DNA of 64,000 nucleotides from Bactericera cockerelli (GCA_024516035.1 CM044964.1:25452867-25516866); one strand, 5' to 3'; shown: positions 32,370-43,948, counted from the first letter of the stretch. Notes: generated from the sequence alone by a model not told the origin. Made by a program: numbers and translations.

Positions 32370-32715
32370 TTTCAAGATGAGTGTTTCACAGCCTTTTTTT
32401 CGTAGCCATGAAACAGGAGCTACTGTAGACGCTTGTGGTCTATGTTGTAGTTTGCTCATTCCGTATGACTCCCTTCTGATGGGTAAGAAATGAGATAATA
32501 CTTCCCTAATACCTTGGTGCACACGAGCACACGGGAAGGTATCTAGGCGCAAGCCAGACCAAGATCCGGCCTATCCACGCTGTGTGTATATTAATAATAT
32601 ATACTATATTATCCCCTTACAAACAACAGTAACCAAATTTTGAATACAATTTTTTCGAACCCACGATTGCCAAGCGAGTATCTTTTCACTAAGGTATTCG
32701 TGCGCCCTTTAGCGT
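32370..32715 (-). mobile_element. SINE D with an internal ~80-bp insertion
   Basis: D body from CAAGATGAGTGTTTCACAGCC to GCACACGGGAAGGTATC, then about 80 bp of unrelated AT-rich sequence, then TTACAAACAACAGTAACC and the head. Confidence 0.7.
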
Positions 32716-32772
32716 GCGTGAAGCTCCCCTTGCGATAAGATATAGGGTAGATATTGGTTCATAGGGATAGCT

Positions 32773-32873
32773 AGACTCAAACTCGCTTTAATAAATTTAC
32801 GCTGAAAGCGGGACTTGAACCACCGACCTCCAGGTTTCAAGTCCGCCGCGTTATTGATCAAACTACTGAGGTG
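32773..32873 (-). mobile_element. SINE A
   Basis: CTCAAACTCGCTTTAATAAA and GGGACTTGAACCACCGACC; the tail portion is missing. Confidence 0.8.
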
Positions 32874-33602
32874 TATAATAATAATACTAGTTTTATTTCT
32901 TTGTGGATTTAATTCGAATTTCTGTTCTCATTAAAAAGACTGTAATACCTAATACCCGTGCATGACTACAACCGAAACTACCGCTATAATCTACCTAAGC
33001 TCTCAAATTATTATACATTTCTCCAGCATATTGACTCCAGTAGTTCCGGTTCCAGTATTTCCAGAACTATTGCCATTGATGATTCCAGTATTCGGTAATG
33101 TGCAGTTAACAGCTATTCCAAGTCAAACCACGTGTCTTGAGATGTCAGGCAAACCAGTGCCGGAGATTCTTTGTGCATGCATCAGTCAGTCGATGATTTT
33201 TTCTCATTCTCATTTAAAAAAAAAGAAAAAAAAAATTGATGGGTATGTTCTGTCACTCACCATTATTATAGTCGGCATGGATTTTATATACAGGGTGAAT
33301 CATTTTAAGTGACGCAGTCGTATTTCTCGGCCCATGCAGGAATAACAAAAAAATATTTTATGATCATTTTCATAGGAGGACATCTAATGGTGATAGTTGC
33401 GTATCTGCCAAGGTTGCATATAACATCTGTGTATGAATGAATTAATGATCAGGAAAATGAATGATCAGATTGACCTGCAATTTGATAATTTCAATAACCA
33501 GCAATACACTAATAGTTTCGATTTTAGTATTTTACTATAGAATCAGGTAAAAAAATATCCAGCTACAATATTTATTAAGAGCATACATAATCTATGTATA
33601 CA
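32874..33602. other. No gene seen; solitary CAGGGTG end
   Basis: TATACAGGGTGAATCATTTTA at 33288 looks like one end of a CAGGGTG element without a partner. A 116-codon plus ORF (32962-33312) has no recognised family. Confidence 0.4.
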
Positions 33603-33800
33603 TAAGGGTTGGGTGGAAGAGATTTCCCTAGGTAATACCCCCCCCCCCCTCCCCTTTAGTTAGGACATATGCTTATATATATTTTTCTATTATTTTTCCT
33701 TTATATTGTATATATTGTTTAAAAATTTTGGTACAATAATTATTTGTACTGTACATAATTATGTCTTTTCATATTATAAAGTGTGTAATAATAATAATAA
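33603..33800 (+). mobile_element. LINE G 3' end
   Basis: GGGTTGGGTGGAAGAGATT, an eroded hairpin, a C13 run at 33639-33651, and (AAT)n at the end. Confidence 0.6.
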
Positions 33801-34395
33801 TATATATATATGTATATAAATCTATGCATAATTCACATAAAATACACCTTACATTAATTGAAGGAACTCGAAAATCCCCACATCCCGAACATGATACTTA
33901 ATTGTCAACACCCCAAAGTCAACAGAGCAGCTCCTAGGGACTTGAGGAAGGTACCATGTGACAACATTCTGTGTCGGGAGGCTCTGGGTTCATTACCCTC
34001 GGATGAGAGACAAAATTCCCGAGCATATATCATAAAAAAAAACACACAGGGCTCTATACAAAGTAACAAAGGTAATAAAAAACGAAAAAATTTCGAAAAA
34101 AGGAACGAATAATGAACATTATGATTTGTTTCATTTCAGTGAGACACAAAAGCAAGGCGTTGATTGATAATACATTTGGGAATCATTTCATATTTGTTGT
34201 TGTTTTGAAAATATTATTATCATCATCATCGTGATAATAATAATAAAAATAGCCTTTTTTTCTATCATTGCCTTTCTTTCTATTATTGTGTCATTTTTGT
34301 TATTTTTAATATTGCTTTTATTAGGTAGTAGATTCATAAATATTTGTATATACCATATTTATTTTATATTCTGGAGGAATTATTCTATTTACTAT

Positions 34396-34446
34396 TTTCA
34401 ATATGTTTTCAATGATTATTAAATAATCATTGAAAACATATTGAAA
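34396..34446. repeat. Perfect 25-bp inverted repeat with 1-nt loop
   Basis: Left arm TTTCAATATGTTTTCAATG plus ATTATT, centre A at 34421, right arm its exact complement. Confidence 0.9.
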
Positions 34447-34741
34447 TTTTTGATATGTAAATATTATAGTTATTATAATAAGCCATTTCTTTCAAAGAAA
34501 TAAAGAAGTTTTTTTTTTTAGATTATTATCAAAGAATTAATAATGGAACAATGAAGAAATCTCAAGAAAAAACTAAGAGCATCTGTGTCCCAGACTAAAC
34601 TTCTGGTTGCATAGCCTTTGTCCAAGTGTCCAAATCTGGGACCAATGACCTGTATGTTCAATTGTTTGAGACCCAGGAAACTCTTACAAGTTCTGGTAGG
34701 ACTCAATTATGAAGAGACTTTCGTGAGAATACCACTCCTCT

Positions 34742-35021
34742 CTGTAACTAAACTTTGTACTTCCTGGTTGAAGGAAATCCCTGATAAATTTACAAGGATA
34801 ATATACTAATTCTGTCACTAAACTTTGTACTTCCTGGTTGAATGAAATCCCTGATAAATTTAAAAGGATAATATACTTACTCTGTCACTAAACTTTGTAC
34901 TTCCTGGTTGAAGGAAATCCCTGATAAATTTACAAGGATAATATACTAACTCTGTCACTAAACTTTGTACTTCCTGGTTGAAGCAAATCCCTGATAAATT
35001 CACAAGGATAATATTCTAATA
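34742..35021. repeat. 70-bp tandem repeat, 4 copies
   Basis: Units start CTGTCACTAAACTTTGTACT at 34742, 34812, 34882 and 34952, with very few differences, so the duplication is recent. Confidence 0.95.
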
Positions 35022-35022
35022 T

Positions 35023-35208
35023 CGCCTTATTTATACTGCCCGATCAGGACTGTTAAAGCCCCATTATTGCAGCAGTAAGCCCAAGATGCATTATTGTGTG
35101 GTAAAAATCCCAAATGGGAGGATAACTTGTCATGCCCTGGCTGGGTTTCGAGCCCATGACCTCTGGATTCACAGAGTGCCGCCATCACCACTGAGCTACC
35201 AGGACAGA
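35023..35208 (-). mobile_element. SINE C, full-length
   Basis: ATATCGCCTTATTTATACTG through CACTGAGCTACCAGGAC. It abuts the 70-bp array directly. Confidence 0.85.
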
Positions 35209-35283
35209 CTTGCTTTACAATTACTGTCTATTATGAAAGCTTTACAATTACCAATTTATTACAACTTGATTATACCATTTATA

Positions 35284-36936
35284 CAGGGTGTCCCACCAAA
35301 CTTGGACACCTCAAATTACTCGGCCCCTGAAAGAGTTTTTGAAAAATAAAAAATCCTAGGGTACATGGTCTAATTATGCGGTTTCAGACATGAAATTTTT
35401 TTTATACAGGGTGGTTCAAAAGTCAGAAATTGAGGTGTCAACTTTCGATTTTTAAATGGATCGACCTAAATTTTATTTGATAATTTTACTTCTAAATGGT
35501 TCTTGAGTACTTTTTTAAACAAAAATTTTACATACAGGGTGGTTTTTTTTCGACCAATTTTTTTTCTAAATCTCGAATAACTCAAGTTTGTTTAATTTTT
35601 TTGATAACAAGAATAGAGAGTGTTTGTATAATGAAAACACGCACTTTCAATTGGCATCAAATTTTTTTATACAGGGTGGTTCACAAGTGAAATAATGACT
35701 TGATTTTTTTTAAAACTGAGTTTTTTTAATTTTTTATTTGGGATTAATAATTCTCGCTTAATTTTACACATTTTTTGTTAGTCATATCGAAAAACAAAAC
35801 TAATGTGTTGTACAGGGTGAGACATAATTTTTTTTGTGACACCCTGTATATGGGCAGTCAAAGAGACGTAAAATTAAATATAAAAACTAAATGTGCAAGA
35901 AAAACTTTGATTTTTAATGATATCAAAAAGTTATGGTGTTTTAACTAATATTGTCGCATGGACCACCCTGTAGATATTCTCTTAAACTATCTTGTGGGTA
36001 CTCGAGGTTGTATAAAATTCAACGAAGACTTCGAATCGTGGGGAAAAACAAGTAATAAACACGAATTTTGAAGCCATTTTCAATTTGGTGTACACACTGA
36101 ATGATTTTAAAACCAGAAATAAAAAGTAGGTAGGTGTAGACACAAAATTGAAAATGGCTTTTTGAATTCATTTTTTTCTTTCAGATTTGGACTCCTCGTT
36201 GAATTTTAGACAGTTTCGACTACCCATATGATGTTTTAAGAAAATATCTACAGGGTGGTCCATGTGACAATATTAGTTAAAACACCATAACTTTTTTATA
36301 TAATTAAAAATCGAAGTTTTTCTTGCTTATTTAGTTTTTATATTTAATTTTACGTCTCTTTGACTGCCCATATACAGGGTGTCACAAAAAAATTATGTCT
36401 CACCCTGTACAACACTTTAGTTTTGTTTTTCGATATGACTAACAAAAAATGTGTAAAATTAAGCGAGAATTATTAATCCCAAATAAAAAATTAAAAAAAC
36501 TCAGTTTTAAAAAAAATCAAGTCATTATTTCACTTGTGAACCACCCTGTATAAAAAAATTTGATGCCAATTGAAAGTGCGTGTTTTCATTATACAAACAC
36601 TCCCTATTCTTGTTATCAAAAAAATTAAACAAACTTGAGTTATTCGAGATTTAGAAAAAAAATTGGTCGAAAAAAAACCACCCTGTATGTAAAATTTTTG
36701 TTTAAAAAAGTACTCAGGAACCATTTAGAAGTAAAATTATCAAATAAAATTCAGGTCGATCTATTTAAAAATCGAAAGTTGACACCTCAATTTCTGACTT
36801 TTGAACCACCCTGTATAAAAAAAAAATCATGACTGAAACCGCATAATTAGACCATGTACCCAAGGATTTTTTATTTTTCAAAAACTCTTTCAGGGGCCGA
36901 GTAATTTGAGGTGTCCAAGTTTGGTGGGACACCCTG
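35284..36936. mobile_element. 1653-bp near-palindromic element with a CAGGGTG ladder
   Basis: Its ends are CAGGGTGTCCCACCAAACT and the inverse, with TA flanks at 35282-35283 and 36937-36938. The arms of about 790 bp meet at about 36110 around a loop of roughly 40 bp. CAGGGTG recurs in the left arm at 35284, 35407, 35535, 35672 and 35813, and as CACCCTG at 35840 and 35966; the right arm mirrors this. Sequence between motifs differs from step to step. ORFs inside are AT-rich by-products. It is related by its ends to 2809-3671. Confidence 0.85.
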
Positions 36937-36938
36937 TA

Positions 36939-37930
36939 TACATGACCATATTTTCTTATTTTTATTTACTTTTTTCTACTTTTCGAAGTTCTTTTTTTCT
37001 TCCATGTGTCCACGGAGATTCTTCAATTCGATGTCGGCAATCCGGCTGACTTTTTCGTCACATGTACAAATGAATACGTACCTGATGGGGTTTTTAATGA
37101 AGAGGTGCTGTTTTTGGTCTATGAGGGCCAAATAATTATAAAAAATAATTACAACGAGGTAATGGGAAGACCCTATCCGAGATATGGTGAGCTGTAATTA
37201 TTAGTGGATGTCCGCCTTGTTATATTATTGTTTGTCAAAAAGCTTGAATCACAAGAAACTGTACTAGAACGGCTAGAATAGACCTTTGCAAAACCACGGC
37301 AGCTGCATAGAAAAGTGACCGATTTCAATATGTTATAGGTAATTGAAAGAGGCGTTGAAACTGCAATACATAGTCATATACTCCGTCCATCGAACATAAT
37401 TTTGGTCTTCAGTTGGAACCATCAAAGGCTGTCCAGTACAGTCAGCCCTTTGGCTCTTCGGGGGGCCAACGGACAGATGGTCACAGCGATTGAGATGCCA
37501 ATTTTTTTGGCACACCTAATTTGGCGTGAGGTGACAAGATGATTGAATGCTGGAAACCCAGCAGTTGGTAGCGGTGGACATATGGCGTTTGGTCACTTAA
37601 TTACGGGTGAATTTTCGGACCTCAACCCAGGACCTCCTGTGGACAGATCGAGGATTTCTGTTCGATTCTTCATTGTGCACTTTTTCTCTGCAAAATAATG
37701 TGTTGGAAGTCTTCAGTGTCTTCAACAAACAATATTTGATTGTCGATGAATCTGGTGAAGGGTTTTGGCTTCAGGCTGAAGGTGTTCGATTGCGATTGGT
37801 GTTCTGTTTTGGGGGCTTGTGAAACCCGAAGATGGATTGTAATTTGTGGGCAATTTGTTTTGACTTTTCCTCGAACGGTTCCCGTGCTAGAGATGGCATC
37901 TGCGGATCTTTGCTTCCTCTTTTAAAATTA
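36939..37930 (+). pseudogene. Unrecognised region with two coding-looking ORFs
   Basis: 37006-37197 encodes 63 residues including NEYVPDGVFNEEVLFLVYEG and ending GRPYPRYGEL. 37607-37822 encodes 71 residues including FNKQYLIVDESGEGFWLQAE. Both have balanced composition; they are in different frames, separated by 400 bp without a long plus frame. No family recognised. They could be two exons or remnants of one decayed gene. Confidence 0.3.
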
Positions 37931-38307
37931 AAGTGTGCTCTTATTTACTATTTTTAAAGATTTTGTTTAATACAGAAGTTCGCAATCATTCTGGCAAATA
38001 GTTAATTTATTTTTACCTTCCACTAAAGAGTGTTATTATTATTGGTGTGGTCACTTCCTTTCTCTGTCAAGCCAGGATTCCACTGAGTGCAACATTTTAA
38101 TTCGAAACGTTTCGCAACATTTTTTTATCTAATTTTGAAGGGGAAGTGTTGCAAAGCAATGTTTCAGTCAGTTTGATTCGATCTCATTTGATTCTAAAGG
38201 AAGAGAGGAGCATGAAACATTGCAAAACATCTCGCAACTTTCTGAGACCGAAGGATACAGTAATCCCCGTTTGGAGTCCCTCACATTATTTATACTTTTA
38301 TCATCAA

Positions 38308-38345
38308 ACACCTCGGCCGAGGTGTGAAGAACGCCATATACAAAG
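38308..38345. repeat. Conserved palindrome repeat ACACCTCGGCCGAGGTGT
   Basis: A perfect 18-bp palindrome followed by GAAGAACGCC. Related copies are at 6247-6280 and, inverted, 52883-52922. Confidence 0.7.
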
Positions 38346-38599
38346 AAAAAGACAGCGCGGCATAGTGAAAGGTAACGAAGAACATAGTTCTTGTGAATTT
38401 CATGTACTTTCAGCCGGCAAATAGGTCAATATGAATTTCAGAAAGTGCAATTTTTCTTGCATATCCTAGTCTTGCAATAGAAAAACTATTTATACGGGTT
38501 TCCGTTTAACCTTTACATATCTACAACATTAGACATCACTTCAGACGTCCAAATAAAACAAAATTCATAGTATTTAAAAAAAATACACCATATAGTAGC

Positions 38600-39019
38600 A
38601 AACACTACACATTACACACACAGGACATGGAAGGAGCCCTTTGTTTCTGGGCGTCCAGGGGGGTTAATACCCCCATCAATCCTTCCACCACCTTGACACA
38701 ACCATCATGGACACAGAAAGTAAGTACAGCATCAGGTTAATTGAAAAAACAATGTGCTGTTTGTGTGTCCACCAAAAAAATTGCACCTTTCACAATGAAG
38801 ATGTCCTCAGTGAATAGTGCGAAATAATTCACCAACCTTTTGACCACTGGTTTGTTGCGGACAATAACTTTAAATCCTTTCAGTGCTCAAAATTCGGAAG
38901 CCTTTCAATTTTTGAATCGGTCCTCCATTGTCCAGCCAAGGGTCTTTGTAATGAACTTATCTTTAGCAAGTAGCTCTTTTCGAGAAGCCTTTGCACCCTT
39001 TTGTGCTATCTATTGCAGT
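38600..39019 (-). pseudogene. Decayed coding sequence with several in-frame stops
   Basis: One minus-strand frame reads KASRKELLAKDKFITKTLGW, then ALKGFKVIVRNKPVVKRLVN, YFALFTEDIFIVKGAIFLVD and AVLTFCVHDGCVKVVEGLMG. Stops lie between the blocks (after RFKN, SEF and CFFN). Consistent frame over some 130 codons with protein-like residues suggests an old pseudogene or transposon ORF. Family not recognised. Confidence 0.4.
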
Positions 39020-39879
39020 TAAGCCTTTGAATACCTACTCCTCTCCATTTGTAGAATAAACAAACAACGAATGAGTCATGCATAGTTGTTTTTAATGAAT
39101 AGTTTTCATTAGAACAATATTTGTAAATGTTTTTTTTTTTTTTTTTAAAGGAAATTGTTGGATTCACTAAATTATCCAATCTAGATTTCGCGTTCGTCCA
39201 GAAGTGATCAGTCTTTTCTGATACATCATGTCACCTTTTTCTGGGGGTGATAATTTAAACTGTTAGTTTTTTAATACTGAATTACCAAGTATGTTGGACA
39301 ACCCTGAGCTTGATAATCCGCAAACTATAAGTTAGTAAATATTGAAGATCGGTTTACCTCGCAGATTGCCAAAGCAAAGCAAATAATATTAATTGAAATT
39401 CAAAACCTCTTATGCTGAATATTCCGTCAGATGTTGGCGCTAACTCTGCGTACAATCCCTGCAAGGGTGTCAGACACAGGAAGCTATCATGTGTCTGCTA
39501 AATATTAGAGTAGCTATAAACTGCAGAGTACCTTCATTATTCAGCTATACATAATATTAAGTACTTAAATAAAATTAGATATTCTTTGAGATTTAAAAAA
39601 CGCATTTAAATTGGAGTGGACCTCTTTTTTAAGGATGTTTGATGAGCAAATAATTTACCAAAAATACCGAGTGCATTTGAATGAGTGAATCAAATTGCAG
39701 AAATTAAATGGAATATTTTTTCGAAAATAAAATTATAATGTCCGTGAACTGTCCTTGGGACGGCCATGCCTCAGTCTAAGGAAGCTGTTTCCTACTTCGT
39801 ACAGAAGAACGGGTTATCAGCTAGTAGAATATATTTTTTTTTCTTGAGGGGGAAAATCTTATAAGATTCCTTCAGCAAA

Positions 39880-40065
39880 GCTCTAGTGCTGAAGGATATG
39901 CGGGACTTGTCGGCAGGGTATGGTGTGACACCCCTCTTGAAGGGCACCACTGACGCACCGGGGAATCTTACAGGCAAAGGCTTAGTTTCGCTGTTCAGAG
40001 AGGTAATGTTGCCTCTGTGCTAAGTACACTGCCTCGGGAAGTGTTTTATGTGTTGTGAAAAAAAG
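39880..40065 (+). pseudogene. Decayed C-terminal end of the same RT family
   Basis: From 39972 the frame reads RQRLSFAVQRGNVASVLST to a TGA at 40056-40058 followed by A7. It aligns with QRISLAIQRGNAAAVVGC of the full ORF. About 10 codons upstream (TDAPGNL) appear after a 1-nt shift. This is a short, old, 5'-truncated copy. Confidence 0.7.
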
Positions 40066-40098
40066 TCATGTTGTTGATGAATAAACTAGTAAAAAAAT

Positions 40099-40198
40099 AC
40101 TCAAACTCAATTTACTAAATTTTTGCTCAACTTGGGACTCGAATCACCGACCTCATGATTACTAGTCCGCCACCTTATCGATCAAGCTACTGAGCTGG
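40099..40198 (-). mobile_element. SINE A
   Basis: CTCAAACTCAATTTACTAAA and GGGACTCGAATCACCGACC; diverged head. Confidence 0.7.
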
Positions 40199-40617
40199 GT
40201 TACCGTTGGTAGCAAAGTAGGTACCTATGTTTATTATCAGAACATATCTATTTTTTCTTTTCACTCTCGTCAGCAGGCAAAATCCCCGTATACCCATTAC
40301 CCATGCCATCAACCATCATGCTATCACCTTCTTTTTTTTGTTTGAAAAATGGTCTTGACAATAATTATAAATGACTCGTCAGAAAAGAAGGAAAAATTAA
40401 AGAAATTCTTAGAAATTAAAAATATCAAGGGAAAAAAGAAATTTATGATTATTCGAATTTACTAGGTATGTTATTGTTATCTTTGTATTGATAAAAGTTA
40501 GCGGGAAGTGGGCGAAAACAATAAAACAAAATACATATAAACTGTGTTTCGTGTTAATATAGGTCGGTTGACTGGCGCTACTTGACGAGCGCTCGCTTCC
40601 CGGCAAGCTTGATTAAA

Positions 40618-40843
40618 ATAATAATAATAATACTCTTTAGTGGAAGATAACCAATTAACCACTGGGCGAGGTTAATGCTCAAAGCATTTTCTACCACCTA
40701 ACCCTCAGAGTCTTATTATTATGTGGTAACAAACTCAAATCAATGAGGAAAAATTCATGCACTGGGTGGGATTTGAACCAACGGATCCCTTCGCTACCTG
40801 GATTACCAGAGTAGCGCCTTAACCACTTGACTACCAGTGCAAT
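40618..40843 (-). mobile_element. SINE B, full-length
   Basis: AATAATAATACTCTTTAGTGG tail to TTGACTACCAGTGCA head, with AACCAATTAACCACTGG a small local duplication. Confidence 0.85.
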
Positions 40844-40844
40844 A

Positions 40845-41025
40845 ACCCCGCCCTTTAGTCAGGACATAAATGTATATATTTTGTTTTTTGTTTTTTTTTT
40901 TTCCTTGTTTATATTATTAATATTGTCTATTTTTATATTTACCATTATTTGTCTGTATATATGTTCTACCTACTAATAAAGAGTTTCTAAATAAATAAAA
41001 AATAAATAAATAAATCTGTTATAAA
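40845..41025 (+). mobile_element. LINE G 3' end, truncated
   Basis: ATAACCCCGCCCTTTAGTCA then T-rich sequence to CTACTAATAAAGAG and (AAATA)n. It begins mid-hairpin, directly against the SINE B head. Confidence 0.6.
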
Positions 41026-41359
41026 TTGCTTGTTAACTGATCTCTCTATTTTATTTAAAGGACACCCTGTATATTCGTATGTTGCGGAAGCACTATTATT
41101 ACACCCAGGATCTGTGGCCTTTGTTTTATTTGTCTAGCATTTCGTAGATAATAGGCTCTATTTTTAATGAAAAGATTTCATAACTGTACTCGATTTCCGA
41201 ACTGCGAGCTGGTAGACGGGTGGTAACCGCGAAGTCTCTGGAATTCGCTTGGCATATGGCTAATCTCTATTAGGAGGGTAAGTCAATATTATAATAACTC
41301 TTTCTTAAAAAAAAAAAATCAAAAAATCTCTTGACATTCAGACAATAGTAGTACATATA

Positions 41360-41570
41360 CATATTATTATTATTCATCACTTTATTAGTTATAAATGGAC
41401 ATTTGTACAGTACAAATAATTATTTAAACAATGAAAATACAGGATACATATATATAAAATAAAAATGGAAATCAATAGAATAATATATAGAAACATATGT
41501 CCTATAACTAAAGCGCGGGGTTATTGCCTATGGCAATCTCTTCCACCCAACTATTTCTCTTCCACCCAAC
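41360..41570 (-). mobile_element. LINE G 3' end
   Basis: GCGGGGTTATTGCCTATGGCAA then TCTCTTCCACCCAAC, with a second TCTTCCACCCAAC 17 bp on. Confidence 0.6.
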
Positions 41571-41692
41571 CCATTATTCCAGCAGAAAGCCCAAGACGTA
41601 ATATTATTAGGCCGAAATGGGAGGATAACTTGATAACAGCTGGGTTTAGGCTCCGCGGCCTCTGGATTAGCAGGCAAACGCTTTGACCTAAA
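41571..41692 (-). mobile_element. SINE C, truncated
   Basis: CCCATTATTCCAGCAGAAAG, GGGAGGATAACTTG, then a degraded head (GGCCTCTGGATTAGCAGG). Confidence 0.65.
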
Positions 41693-41743
41693 AAAAAAAA
41701 AAACATAGTGATATAAACTATAAAAAAAAGTTTTTAAAAAGTT

Positions 41744-41882
41744 ATCATATTTGTGTTAATCACTTACGTGATATCACAACTACTCAAACTCGCTTTACTA
41801 AATCTACGCTCAAACCGGGACTTGAACCACCGACCTCCAGGTTACAAGCCCGCCGCCTTACCGTTCAAGCTACTGAGGTCGG
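41744..41882 (-). mobile_element. SINE A, full-length
   Basis: ATCATATTTGTGTTAATCAC to GCTACTGAGGTCGGTTACC; nearly consensus. Confidence 0.85.
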
Positions 41883-41910
41883 TTACCTTATATCACTAAA
41901 TTAAAAATTA

Positions 41911-42103
41911 CACTCTTAAGTTGTTGGCGGTTACCACTATGCGAGATTCATGCTCGATGCACTTTATACCACCTAACCCTCAGAGTCTTATTATTATTAT
42001 CATGTGGTCACAAACTCAAATGAATGAGGAAAAATTCATGCACTGGGTGGAATTCGAACCAACGGATCCCTACGCTACCTGGATTACCAGACTAGCGCGT
42101 TAA
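41911..42103 (-). mobile_element. SINE B, head truncated
   Basis: CACTCTTAAGTTGTTGGCGG to CCAGACTAGCGCGTTAA; the last 20 or so head bases are replaced by the G tail. Confidence 0.75.
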
Positions 42104-42107
42104 GCAA

Positions 42108-42300
42108 TATCTTCTTTTTTTTTTATTAAGCTTTATTAGGAGGACAAAGCACAATGGTAACAGTATAAAATTAAGAAAAAAAAAAAACAAAAAAAAAAAA
42201 CAAATGACAAAATAAATAAGTAAAAAAGAAAATAACAATAATGTCCTACCTAAAGGGCGGGTTATTGCCTGTGGCAATCGCTTCCACCCAACCCTTAACT
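42108..42300 (-). mobile_element. LINE G 3' end
   Basis: TTAAGCTTTATTAGGAGGAC at left, A-rich middle, GGGCGGGTTATTGCCTGTGG and CAATCGCTTCCACCCAACCC at right. Confidence 0.7.
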
Positions 42301-42345
42301 TAACTTAATAATAATAATAATGCTTTTTCTTTGTGTTATTATGTC

Positions 42346-42606
42346 ACAATTTTAGTGGGTAGCGCAGAATCATAGGACTTTACCACTTTAATTTACAATA
42401 TCTTGTATTATTTTTTTGCCTAAGATTCTGCCACTGGTCGCTGCTTCACATTAAAGCAGCTACTCATTTTTCCTCACGAGGTATGAGTGGACCCCGAACA
42501 TCCAAGTACAGAGCAGAAAAAATCCTCCCCCGCTGGGAATCGAACCCAGGTCACCATGTGTGCAATGCCTAGCGCGCTAACTCGCTCTGCCACAGTGACT
42601 ACTCCT
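42346..42606 (-). mobile_element. SINE P, full-length
   Basis: In sense: head GTAGTCACTGTGGCAGAGCG, B box GGGTTCGATTCCCAGC, body GGATTTTTTCTGCTCTG, CCTCGTGAGGAAAAATGAG and AGTGGCAGAATC. tRNA-derived; different from A-D. Confidence 0.7.
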
Positions 42607-43483
42607 TAACTTAACTTATCTTAACCACCAGTACACGGTTTTAAAACTCACGAGTCTCGAACAAGAAGTTACTGATGCGGATATCCGGGAGTCTGTCTGT
42701 CTGTCCCAGCACGTGCCCTTTGCTCAAAGGCCCAAACCAGAAAAGTCCCAACAGGCACACGACAAAAACCACCAATAAAAAAAAGGTATAAAAAAATCAT
42801 CGATATTCCTAAAATGCATATTTTTTGTCACAACACCGCACCTTTCGTGGTGCCTTTTGATCAAATTTCGCGGGATGCGACAAAAGGTGCAAATTGCGAA
42901 ATATTAAATTATACAGAGCAATAAATGAAAGAATAGAATAGCATTATATTTTAAAAAATAATATAAAAAAATAGGTATGTAAATCGTTGTATGTACTACG
43001 AAAATCTATGTAAAGTAGTATGCAAACCTAAGTATATGTAAATCGTTGTTGAATTTATCAATCGAAATTTTGGTACTTTGAATGGGTACCTTAAAAAACT
43101 ATGTCTACAAAGAGTCTTCAACAAAATGTCACTCACTATTCAGTGTTTAGTCTAGGGTGCACCTTTCTTGAATATTCAAGTACCCTTGCAATTCTCTCTA
43201 TCTCTCTCTTCTATTTTTTATTCATTTCCAAATGCTCATTGCGTGGGAGAGATAAAAAATCACATCCTGTCATTCAATACTGGGGGCTGGGCGACTTAAA
43301 AAACACCGTGACGGGTGCACTGATCCCTTCCTATAGGCTTGAACACCCTCCGGAAGATGTAAATGGATGCAAAATATTGTAATGTTCAATTCATGTTCTC
43401 ATAGTGGTGATTTTTATTTTATTTGTTATTATTATTATTATTCTTGTTGTTTTAAATTTGAGAGGATTATCATGTTTTCGATA

Positions 43484-43705
43484 GTAATAATAATAGCACT
43501 CAAAGGTAATGCTTTGACCATGCGAGGTTAATACTGAAAGCATTTCTCCCACCTAAACCTCAGAGTCTTATTATTATGTGGTCACAAACTCAAATTAATG
43601 AGGAAAAATTTATGCACTGGCTGAATTCGAAGCAACGGATTCCTACGCTAACTGGATTACCAGACTAGCGCGTTAACCACTTGATTACCAGTGCACCAAT
43701 GTTAC
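43484..43705 (-). mobile_element. SINE B, full-length
   Basis: AATAATAATAGCACTC to TTGATTACCAGTGCACC, with a deletion where GAATTCGAAGCAACGG replaces the B box. Confidence 0.8.
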
Positions 43706-43948
43706 TGCTGCAATAATAGTGGAGTAATACGATTTATATAAGTATAATATCTAGGTGTACATCCCGAAATGGTTCAAAAAACCCAAAAAGATGTACGGCA
43801 ATGCCTCATTGTGTAGAGAAAGGTTGGGAAAAATAAATATAGGGCCATGCCTCGGGCTGGAACTCCGTGGTACAGCCCAGAAATGTCTGTGATAGTCATT
43901 TACCTAAAATGTAGATATATGTACATAAAATATATATAAGTATGGGAA

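Noticed and set aside
35496..36832. Mirrored 64-codon ORFs in the large foldback
   Set aside because: The same AT-rich ORF appears in both arms because the arms are inverted copies. No homology or start context supports it.
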